DNA of 20,197 nt, from the NCBI GenBank assembly GCA_964445575.1, contig CAYULB010000035.1, positions 1 through 20,197 of the forward strand, written 5' to 3'. Of the stretch, positions 14,772 to 20,197 are shown piece after piece (within the stretch, counting starts at the first letter, position 1; every line of letters starts with the position of its first letter). A program made the position numbers and the translations under genes. The notes beneath the pieces are model-generated. The model saw nothing but the letters and a program-made list of their open reading frames with translations. It made no database searches and had not been told where the DNA came from. The DNA is from WJMT01 sp964445575. GTDB taxonomy: Bacteria > Acidobacteriota > Aminicenantia > Aminicenantales > Aminicenantaceae.

Positions 14772-15010
14772 TGGAATATTGCTGCCCTTACTTTCGGCAT
14801 CGCCCGAGCATGGGCTTCGCAGAATGAGCGATACCGTTGGTATATGATTTATCTCGGGTTATTCGAGAGTACAATTTTGACACTTTTTTGTATACTGCGC
14901 ATCGTATTCAGCCCGACGACATTCCTACAGGCAGCTATGGCTTTAGCCGTTGGCCTTGTGTTTGCCGTCGCGTATGGCTGTGCTGTTGCCATAAAACGGA
15001 TCAGCAAGTA
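14772..15010 (+). pseudogene. Possible membrane-protein fragment
   Basis: Between the IS91 remnant and the broken nucleotidyltransferase, the plus strand reads WNIAALTFGIARAWASQNE, RYRWYMIYLGLF, a hydrophobic segment STILTLFCILRIVF and a second one around AAMALAVGLVFAVAYGCAVAI, then KRISKY. Composition changes at both ends coincide with the ends of its neighbours, suggesting an inserted scrap of a membrane protein. No start with a Shine-Dalgarno is seen and I do not recognise the family. Confidence 0.3.
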
Positions 15011-15395
15011 TCGGATTAAATCTTTCTTTGATATGAAATTGACTTCGATATTCCCGTAGCGGCCCACTTCACGGTCTTCCCAGAGTTTTTGGAAATCCAT
15101 CCCTTTAATGGATGTGATAATGTCGATTCTAAGGGGGGCAATTCCCAATTGAATGACTTGTTCGCTTTCCAAAAAATCTTGTTCAGTTAAATCCAAGCCT
15201 GAGAACCCGAAATCTTTCATGCATTCCAGAATTTTTTTTGGCGTTTTCTTTGGATGCTTCAATAAGAATGTCGATGTCCTTGGTGAAGCGAGGCTCTGCG
15301 TAAAAACTGAATGCATAGCCTCCGATAATCACATAGTGGACTTCATTTTTGTTTAATAACGCGATAAAATCTCTGAAATCTTTTTCGATTCTCAT
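15011..15395 (-). pseudogene. Nucleotidyltransferase, frameshifted and truncated
   Basis: The first frame (15395-15183) reads MRIEKDFRDFIALLNKNEVHYVIIGGYAFSFYAEPRFTKDIDILIEASKENAKK, with GG...KDIDIL as the nucleotidyltransferase core. At the A8 tract (15232-15239 on the plus strand as T8) the sense shifts to another frame: ILECMKDFGFSGLDLTEQDF...LRIDIITSIKGMDFQKLWEDREV...VNFISKKDLIR, which is the expected continuation. One extra A would restore it. Similarity ends at about 15011, where relatives would continue with roughly 20 more residues. Related to AbiEii-like or MenAT-like nucleotidyltransferases that pair with a small partner; here the partner at 15343-15528 is intact. The slippage could be a sequencing error, but the missing C-terminus is not. 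Confidence 0.75.
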
Positions 15396-15528
15396 TGTTT
15401 ATTTCATAATAAATGTCTCTCAATTCTTGAAGGGCATCGAGTTTTTCTTCCGGAGATTTGGATTTCCAGTAGGCAATATCCTCTTTTTCGGATTCTTCAA
15501 AGCTCAGTTTTTTCATGCCTTTTTTCAT
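15343..15528 (-). CDS. Small partner of the nucleotidyltransferase (61 aa)
   Basis: This 61-residue charged, helical protein contains KLSFEESEKEDIAYWKSKSP, EEKLDALQELRDIYYEINN and ends RFQRFYRVIKQK. Small proteins with the core pattern E-D-I-x-Y-W...ELR...RF-x-R-x-YR-x-x-K are commonly encoded just before a nucleotidyltransferase of this type, probably as the other half of a toxin-antitoxin-like pair; which half is toxic is not known to me. It overlaps the nucleotidyltransferase start by 53 bases. Starts at 15528 and 15516 are both possible and neither has a well-spaced Shine-Dalgarno. Confidence 0.65.
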   Translation of the reverse strand: MKKGMKKLSFEESEKEDIAYWKSKSPEEKLDALQELRDIYYEINNENRKRFQRFYRVIKQK

Positions 15529-15707
15529 ATCGGTATTTTACCAGACTGAAGGCTGAAACCCTATGATTCGATTACAACCCTTTTTTTAGTAAAGTTAAAT
15601 GTAGGGGCTCTCTTCCATCTTGTATAGGCTTGCTCCAATGAAAAAAGACATCAGGCGTGGAATCTATCTCTCAGATATATATGTCGGATGAACCTGCTCT
15701 TTGAACT

Positions 15708-17189
15708 TCAGCGATCTCCCGAGAAGGCGTCTTTGAGCAGCTTGCTCTGCCGGCTGAAGGCCACCCGGGGGCTCCGTGTCTCATGCATCAAAGAGATCTC
15801 TTGGGTGAGAAGGCGGGCGATATACATAACGTATGTGGCGGCCCTTTTGGACTCCCTCTGAAACAGGGGATGGTCGCGGTTGACGTATACCACATTGCCC
15901 TCGGAGAAACATTCGGGGCCCGACTCTCCGAAAAAATCCAGGCAGACCGAAACGCTGCTTTCTCCCATCCTCATTCTTCTCACAATGGCGTTCGGCGTCA
16001 TTTTTTTGACCAGCGGATGCCGGCGCCTCTTTTTCCTGGGCGTTTGTTTGGCTGCTCCTGCGGGCTTGACTTCGACCTCCTGGCTCTTTTTTCCATCTCC
16101 CTTCTTCCCGGAGAATACGGCGCCGCTCCCCATGTCCTGGTCGTCGCCGTAAGGTATGGGCCCGAAGGGGGAAAGATCGGGATTAAGCGCCAGTGACCGG
16201 TGGACCTTGTTCAGGGCTTCTTTGACGGTCCGTCCGGCTCGACGGTCCTCCCGGCGGTCTGCCTCCCGCTCCAACGTCTTTTTGACCGCGGCGATGATTT
16301 TTTCCATGATCTTCAGAAACGCCCTGTATTCCGGCGTGTCGACCACGAAGTTGGTCCGGTCGCTGGTTATGATGAGAAAATCGGCGTTTATCTCCCCCCG
16401 GATTCTGGATATCACCTTCCCCCATGTCTCCATTCCGAAAAGCGCTTTCTTGACCGTCACCCCTTTGACCTTGACGTCGACCCCCAACTCCTGCATAGAG
16501 GCCATGGAGGCAGGGACGATGATGATCTCGCCTGTGACGGGACCGAACTCGGTCCCTTCCAGCACCGGGATGATTCTTCCCGAAAGACTCCGCGGATACA
16601 GACGGCGGCGGTTCAGGTAGACTTCAAAATGGGGGGCCTTGAGCGGAACACCCTCGATCAATTTCTTTTCCACGTCTTCAAGGTCGAAAGATTTGGACAG
16701 ACGGGTGAGGATCACGGTGGTTCCATCCCCTCTATCGGAATCGGGAACCAGGATCTCGAGCGGCAGATGCCAGGTGTCTTTGGACTCTTCCCAGGTTCGT
16801 TTATCGAATACGACCCTGGCTGCAAACTCTTTGTTCTGGGTCACCACGGCAAACCGGGCAGCCGCTGCCAGCGATGCGAACTTCCCGATACCGAACTGGC
16901 CAATCCGGGGGCGGCCGAACCGGGGCGAACGGGAGTGAACCACCTTCTCGTCCGATCCGATGACAAAATACTGTTTCAACCCTTCCAGGTCCATACCCGT
17001 GCCGTTGTCCCTGATTTCCACTTTGTCGGAAGAGATATCGACATAGACCCTGGTGGCGTCGGCGTCAAAGGCGTTGTTGACCAGCTCCCGGAGCAGCTCC
17101 ACGCTTTCGGTGTAAAGGCGCTCTCCTATGGTCACGATGTGTCTTTTATCGACCGTGACCTCAAGCTCTCTTTTATCTTTGATTTCCAT
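15708..17189 (-). CDS. GHKL (Hsp90/MutL/MORC-type) ATPase
   Basis: The 493-residue protein has a Bergerat ATP-binding fold: N-box E35-LVNNAFDADAT (N38/N39, D42), G1 box IRDNGTGM (D61, G63, G65) and G2 box GQFGIGKFAS (97-106). A second domain (about 180-300) contains the GEINADFLIITSDRTNF block typical of GHKL transducer domains. A charged helical stretch (about 290-335), a very basic linker (PRKKRRRHPLVKK, 384-396) and a C-terminal domain with VYVNRDHPLF and a helix YVMYIARLLTQEI follow. It lacks histidine-kinase partners. Such stand-alone ATPases act as nucleotide-driven clamps, some in DNA repair or phage defence; the role here is unknown. The base composition is clearly more G+C-rich than the flanks, pointing to horizontal acquisition. 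The start has AGG about 10 bases upstream. Confidence 0.82.
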   Translation of the reverse strand: MEIKDKRELEVTVDKRHIVTIGERLYTESVELLRELVNNAFDADATRVYVDISSDKVEIRDNGTGMDLEGLKQYFVIGSDEKVVHSRSPRFGRPRIGQFGIGKFASLAAAARFAVVTQNKEFAARVVFDKRTWEESKDTWHLPLEILVPDSDRGDGTTVILTRLSKSFDLEDVEKKLIEGVPLKAPHFEVYLNRRRLYPRSLSGRIIPVLEGTEFGPVTGEIIIVPASMASMQELGVDVKVKGVTVKKALFGMETWGKVISRIRGEINADFLIITSDRTNFVVDTPEYRAFLKIMEKIIAAVKKTLEREADRREDRRAGRTVKEALNKVHRSLALNPDLSPFGPIPYGDDQDMGSGAVFSGKKGDGKKSQEVEVKPAGAAKQTPRKKRRRHPLVKKMTPNAIVRRMRMGESSVSVCLDFFGESGPECFSEGNVVYVNRDHPLFQRESKRAATYVMYIARLLTQEISLMHETRSPRVAFSRQSKLLKDAFSGDR

Positions 17190-17487
17190 GGTACCAACCT
17201 GTGTATAACCTATGATAAGATTGTTTCGCTACGTTTTTCAAGATTTTATTCTCCTCTGTTTTGTTAGACATGAAATATTCCTCTTTAACCCGCTGGAATT
17301 GGCCATTGACTTTCGAAAATATCGGGATTTCTTGCGCCTTTTTTATTTTAAGGTTTTCTTTGGATTTTCGGCCTTGCATTTCCGGCTGCCTATCTTTATG
17401 CTTAAATCAAATAACTCAGAAAAAAGAACAAATTGGTTGAATAAAATAACTCGGAAGACTAATATTTAACGGCATTCAGGAGTCCTG
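17190..17487. other. Spacer between divergent GHKL ATPase and E1-alpha remnant
   Basis: No convincing gene. The open frames here lack Shine-Dalgarno sequences and family-like sequence. Composition drops back to AT-rich within a few dozen bases of the ATPase start, marking a sharp edge of the GC-rich block. Confidence 0.4.
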
Positions 17488-17913
17488 ATGAAACCTGACC
17501 TGTGGAAGTTATACCGGCAGATGTTGAAGTCCCGGATTTTCGAGGAAAAGGTCATTGAACTTTGGAAAAAGGGATGGATATTCGGGGAAATGCATACCGG
17601 TATGGGAGAGGAAGCCATTGCTGCCGGAACCGTCGGTCATCTCCGGCAAAGCGATGCAATGGCCCTGGACCACAGGGGAACTCCTCCTCTGGTCATGCGC
17701 GGTGTGGACGTGGCGGCGCTGCTCCATGAATTTCTGGGAAACCGGGAGGGGCTCTGCCGCGGCTGCGGCGGTCATATGCATCTTTTTTCCCGCGAACACA
17801 TGACAGCTTCCTCGGGAATCGTGGGGGCTTCAGGTCCCTTGGGTGCGGGATTCGCCCTCGCCCTGCAGCATCTAAAGAAAATTTGCGGCCATGAAAACCA
17901 TGACATTTTTTGA
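17488..17913 (+). pseudogene. Truncated E1-alpha of a 2-oxoacid dehydrogenase
   Basis: A good start (AGGAG 7 bases before the ATG) opens MKPDLWKLYRQMLKSRIFEEKVIELWKKGWIFGEMHTGMGEEAIAAG, then DHRGTPPLVMRG, the GCGGHMHLFS segment and GIVGASGPLGAGFALALQ. These are the first ~130 residues of the thiamine-diphosphate-dependent E1-alpha subunit (pyruvate, branched-chain or acetoin dehydrogenase type; normally about 320-350 residues). The ThDP/Mg motif GDG...N that should follow is missing. The frame instead runs LKKICGHENHDIF and stops. It overlaps the start of an E1-beta relic at 17891. An internal deletion has removed the rest of alpha, so it is not functional. Confidence 0.85.
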
Positions 17914-18055
17914 GGCGGTCGTCTTGTCCGCACTGGCGATGGCGCAAAAATATAAAATATTTAATCTTTATCTTAAGGGCCAGCAGGAAAATCACCTTTC
18001 GAGCAGATACTTTTGCACCTCCTTCTTGCCAATAATCTGGTATTATTACAGTTAG
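17891..18055 (+). pseudogene. E1-beta start relic
   Basis: ATG at 17891 reads MKTMTFFEAVVLSALAMAQ, matching the first ~19 residues of E1-beta subunits (M-x-x-MTFxEAV...). After that it becomes unrelated sequence and stops at 18055. It overlaps the truncated E1-alpha in another frame. This shows that an alpha-beta gene pair once stood here and lost most of both genes. Confidence 0.55.
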
Positions 18056-18112
18056 TTTTATATGCGGATTATTAGCTAGATAATCCAAAGTTTTTCTATA
18101 AGTTGGAACTAC
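17960..18112 (-). pseudogene. Possible glycosyltransferase N-terminal scrap
   Basis: Minus-strand sequence reads VVPTYRKTLDYLANNPHIKL, then TVIIPDYWQEGGAKVSARKV. The pattern (YRK-x-LDYLA-x-x-P-x-I-x-LTV-x-xP-x-x-W-x-EGG) resembles the beginning of family-4 glycosyltransferases. It runs into the E1-beta relic without continuing, and has no clear start. Family memory only, so moderate to low confidence. Confidence 0.35.
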
Positions 18113-18390
18113 TTACAAATTTCTTCCCCTAGTCTTTCAAGTTTAGCTGTGAATAGAGAAAAATAATCTTTTCTCCTTCCCGGCACATTTCTTGAATCAC
18201 TGTCCCTGCCATGAGCAGGGTCTACCGCCCACGTCATCCGGAGCATACCATATTTTACCGTGTCCTCTTCCATACCCAAGATGCTGCGGGTATTCTTCAA
18301 ATTCAACCGTTCGCTCCTCTCTGAACTGTGTGTCTGCGGCAAAGAAGTACTTATGAAATATTTAAAAGCAGCTACAGAAAAAGATATCAC
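18109..18390 (-). CDS. Unidentified ORF, possibly a fragment
   Basis: The frame ends MLRMTWAVDPAHGRDSDSRN, then VPGRRKDYFSLFTAKLERLG, then EEICK. The composition of the second half looks protein-like, while the first 30 residues do not. No Shine-Dalgarno supports any start; an internal ATG at 18273 is an alternative. It abuts the glycosyltransferase-like scrap on the same strand. I do not recognise it, and in this broken region it may be a truncated remnant. Confidence 0.3.
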   Translation of the reverse strand: MISFSVAAFKYFISTSLPQTHSSERSERLNLKNTRSILGMEEDTVKYGMLRMTWAVDPAHGRDSDSRNVPGRRKDYFSLFTAKLERLGEEICK

Positions 18391-18522
18391 CCTGGGGTAG
18401 TAGAGGTATATCTTTATGACTCTTTACTCTTTTGATCCCCTTACCCGATTATTTGGGATGTATATGGGATTAGGAAAATGTCCTTGACTATGATAAAATA
18501 ATTTTGATATTAGGGGATTGAA

Positions 18523-18939
18523 ATGAACTATAAAAAAAAGATAGAATCGCTGGCAGATAAGTACCACCTTCAGTTGATTTATGCATTCGGAAGCCGGGCT
18601 AAAGAGATCTTTCATATTATTCATCAAAACAAGCATCAGGCTACTGCAACCAATTCAGATCTAGATATCGGGATCAAACCGGAAAAGTCATTGAATGTAC
18701 AAGAAAAAGTGAAAATTGCCATTTTTTTCGAAGATCTTTTTGATGTCCCAAAGGTGGATGTGGTCGAGATCCCTGAAGCCCCCCTCACCCTGGCACTCGA
18801 GATCGTCCAGGGAAAGCTGATCTACACATCTGATGAGAATTTCGAGGCAGAGTATCAGCTTTTTGTCATGAGCAAGGCTGCTGACCTCATGCCTTTTGAG
18901 CGTATGAAACAAAGATCAATACTGGGAATAGAAAGATGA
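18523..18939 (+). CDS. mntA: MntA-type AMPylase antitoxin
   Basis: The 138-residue minimal nucleotidyltransferase has G23-S24 (AFGSRAKE), the acidic pair D46-x-D48 (NSDLDIG) and a third acidic residue D79 (KVDVVEI). In type VII toxin-antitoxin systems MntA adds AMP to a tyrosine of HepT and so inactivates it. The spacing from GS to DxD is 21 residues instead of about 10 in the classical signature; the insert FHIIHQNKHQATATN holds three His. AGGGG stands 6-7 bases before the ATG, and TTGACT (18484-18489) with GATATT (18506-18511) is a possible but tight promoter. It overlaps hepT by ATGA, so the two are co-translated. Confidence 0.88.
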   Translation: MNYKKKIESLADKYHLQLIYAFGSRAKEIFHIIHQNKHQATATNSDLDIGIKPEKSLNVQEKVKIAIFFEDLFDVPKVDVVEIPEAPLTLALEIVQGKLIYTSDENFEAEYQLFVMSKAADLMPFERMKQRSILGIER

Positions 18940-19373
18940 CACCGGCTAAAGTCAATCTGAATATTGTGAGTCAAAGAACATCCTGGATAAAAGAAATGAT
19001 TGAGAATCTTCGTGACCTTCCTATTGAAAACAGGCAAAATTTTTTGAGCAGTAAACACACTGTTGCTGCTGCAGAATCTTATCTTAGACGCGCTTTGGAA
19101 GCACTTTTTGATATTGGAAGACATATTCTTGCCAAGGGATTCGAGGCTCCGGTTACAGAGTATAAGGAAATAGCCCAAAATCTTCTCGAAAGAGAAATTT
19201 TAAATAAAAAAGAAGCCGATATATTAAGGCAAATGGCTGGATACCGGAATCGAATGGTCCATTTTTATCACGAAATCAGTCCGGAAGAACTGCAGGAAAT
19301 CTGTGCCCACCATCTCGATGATATCAAAACTATACTCAACAAGCTGCTGGGTTGGGTAAGAAAGAATAGATAA
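18936..19373 (+). CDS. hepT: HepT-type toxin (HEPN RNase)
   Basis: The 145-residue all-helical protein carries the HEPN signature R-x4-H-x-Y as R104-NRMV-H109-F-Y111. This is the RNase active site; Y111 is the residue expected to be AMPylated by MntA. Other family traits are the opening NLNIVSQRTSWIKEMIENLR, AAESYLRRALEALFDIGRHIL and the C-terminal LQEICAHHLDDIKTIL. The length is normal. The ATG overlaps the mntA stop (18936-18939), so expression is coupled. A stem-loop lies 7 bases after the stop. The pair appears complete and intact, unlike most of its surroundings. Confidence 0.92.
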   Translation: MTPAKVNLNIVSQRTSWIKEMIENLRDLPIENRQNFLSSKHTVAAAESYLRRALEALFDIGRHILAKGFEAPVTEYKEIAQNLLEREILNKKEADILRQMAGYRNRMVHFYHEISPEELQEICAHHLDDIKTILNKLLGWVRKNR

Positions 19374-19380
19374 AACCGCC

Positions 19381-19396
19381 ATTTGGTGCCCCAAAT
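19381..19396 (+). terminator. Stem-loop after hepT, weak terminator candidate
   Basis: ATTTGG-TGCC-CCAAAT gives a 6-base perfect stem with a 4-base loop soon after the hepT stop. The T-rich stretch (TTTTATTT) comes about 20 bases later, so intrinsic termination would be inefficient. Confidence 0.3.
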
Positions 19397-19562
19397 CATT
19401 GGTTTAAGGATCTTTTATTTCATTTAGAGATTTGACAGATTTTGATATCCAGCTATAAAAAGAATTTTTCACTTGATTTCAATTGTAGAGATCTGTATAG
19501 GTTGAATTAGTGAGTGGGATAAGAATCTCTATCTCAAATAAATTAAGGAGAAACCGCATACA

Positions 19563-19985
19563 ATGGATGAATATGAAAAATATGAAGTAGCGGGCAAGAA
19601 ACGAAAAGAGGAAAACAATAATTATCTAATGGGATTCACTCGTTATTTAAAAAATAAAAAATTTGCCCAGAGAACAATCGATAAGCACGTCCGAAATATA
19701 GATTTTTATATCAATCACTTCTTATTGTATGACAGTCCCAAAAAGGCTTCTGAGGGAGTGAAGCAATTAGACTATTTTTTGGGCTTTTGGTTCATAAGGA
19801 AAGCTATGTGGGCCTCACCTGATACAATAAAAGAAAATATCACGAGCTTGAAGCATTTCTATTCCCACATGAATAAAATAAGCCAGGTTACAGACAAAGA
19901 AGTCTCCAATATGGAAATGGATCAAACGCCACCTGGCACGATTCAAAAAGCAGAAGCTTCAATCCCAAAAACATGTTTCTGGTGA
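19563..19985 (+). CDS. Integrase-like SAM (core-binding) domain protein, altered tail
   Basis: Residues about 18-110 (YLMGFTRYLKNKKFAQRTIDKH, INHFLLYDSP, SPDTIKENITSLKHFYSHM) follow the pattern of the tyrosine-recombinase N-terminal core-binding domain (a T-I-x-x-x-x-R-x-I block, then S-x-x-T-I...L-x-x-FY). No catalytic R...HxxR...Y domain follows, so this is a stand-alone SAM-like protein rather than an integrase. Near 19911 similarity stops and the last ~25 residues (DQTPPGTIQKAEASIPKTCFW) are the wrong frame of a metallopeptidase scrap, so the native C-terminus is lost. AAGGAG lies 12 bases before the ATG, rather far. Confidence 0.65.
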   Translation: MDEYEKYEVAGKKRKEENNNYLMGFTRYLKNKKFAQRTIDKHVRNIDFYINHFLLYDSPKKASEGVKQLDYFLGFWFIRKAMWASPDTIKENITSLKHFYSHMNKISQVTDKEVSNMEMDQTPPGTIQKAEASIPKTCFW

Positions 19986-20076
19986 GGGGCATTATTTTAA
20001 GGGGAAGCAGTATTTGCTTAACGTCATCTATCAATCCTCGCCTCTGCCAAACCAGGTCAAAATCCGGAGCGGATAA
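19918..20076 (+). pseudogene. YgjP-type metallopeptidase fragment
   Basis: In a frame overlapping the tail of the SAM-like ORF, the sequence reads WIKRHLARFKKQKLQ, HVSGEGHYFKGKQYLLNVIY and QVKIRSG, matching the N-terminal third of YgjP/DUF45 zinc metallopeptidases (W-I-x-x-x-L-x-x-F...SGE-x-x-x-x-x-GK-x-Y-x-L). The HExxH part is absent. It is cut on the left by the SAM-like ORF and on the right by the second IS91 remnant. Confidence 0.65.
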
Positions 20077-20197
20077 ACTTCCATCCTCATCTTCATTTTC
20101 TGATTACAGAGGGAGGGATAGATTGAAGATTATAAAGTCATAGACAAGATCATCAAACATCTTAATCTGACCTTTAAGGCTGCTCGGCCCCCGCCTC
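20069..20197 (+). mobile_element. IS91-type transposase remnant, copy 2
   Basis: RINFHPHLHFLITEGGID and a stop are followed, in another frame, by EDYKVIDKIIKHLNLTFKAARPPP, the C-terminal end of the same transposase family. It matches copy 1 (14661-14766) over 20070-20175 with four differences, all transitions, and has the same internal deletion joint. It continues past copy 1 on the right (KAARPPP) up to the window edge. Confidence 0.8.

Noticed and set aside
16200..17267. Long plus-strand open frame (355 codons) opposite the GHKL ATPase
   Set aside because: It is the antisense shadow of a GC-rich gene; its translation shows no family-like sequence, while the minus-strand frame has all GHKL motifs.
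17173..17379. Minus-strand frame of 68 codons upstream of the GHKL ATPase
   Set aside because: It overlaps the ATPase start out of frame, has low-complexity Lys-rich sequence and no start signal.

Overview
The window looks like a piece of a metagenome-assembled bacterial scaffold: a run of exactly 100 N (6537-6636) marks a join of unknown length. The best guess for the host is Candidatus Aminicenantota (OP8) or a relative. This is inference from remembered family architectures, mainly a zinc-ribbon / Ser-Thr kinase / TolB-like / TPR protein with a CRMYDL motif, plus many minimal nucleotidyltransferases; a 16S or marker-gene placement would be needed to settle it.

Layout. 1-470: a 50-residue two-helix membrane peptide with a TTG start and a strong Shine-Dalgarno. 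483-3046: the large receptor-like kinase with its own promoter. 3052-4440: a scrapyard holding a HigA antitoxin whose HigB toxin is cut to its last ~22 residues, a second copy of the kinase promoter and first codons, a short nucleotidyltransferase, and a kinase-domain fragment. 4494-5136: an intact MazF/ribbon-helix-helix module with a probably leaderless antitoxin mRNA. 5144-6536: a 90-base run of pure A/T, then an XRE/ImmA-IrrE-like regulator with an altered zinc motif that runs into the gap. 6748-8412: parA-parB on the minus strand with two unusual palindromes upstream. 8554-12428: a three-gene minus-strand sugar operon (PfkB kinase, GH3 lipoprotein, GDP-mannose-3,5-epimerase-like enzyme), divergent from a LarA-family nickel-pincer enzyme (12552-13919) with an inverted repeat over its start codon. 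14118-14552: a small PH-like unknown whose leader resembles the one at 213-243.

14553-20197 is an accessory, heavily rearranged zone. It holds two copies of the same internally deleted IS91-type transposase about 5.4 kb apart, a membrane-protein scrap, a frameshifted and truncated nucleotidyltransferase with an intact 61-residue partner, a GC-rich GHKL ATPase that looks imported, a collapsed E1-alpha/E1-beta dehydrogenase pair, a probable glycosyltransferase scrap, an intact MntA-HepT type VII toxin-antitoxin pair, a stand-alone integrase-like SAM domain ORF, and a YgjP-type metallopeptidase scrap.

How it fits together: the intact units are the kinase, MazEF, ParAB, the sugar/LarA locus, the GHKL ATPase and MntA-HepT. 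Around them lie many gene ends cut at sharp joints. No complete undescribed multi-gene defence system can be demonstrated. The most unusual signals are the repeated deletion-derivative transposase, the shared MLPM leader, the palindromes near parA, the pure A/T run, and the promoter geometries that imply leaderless transcripts.
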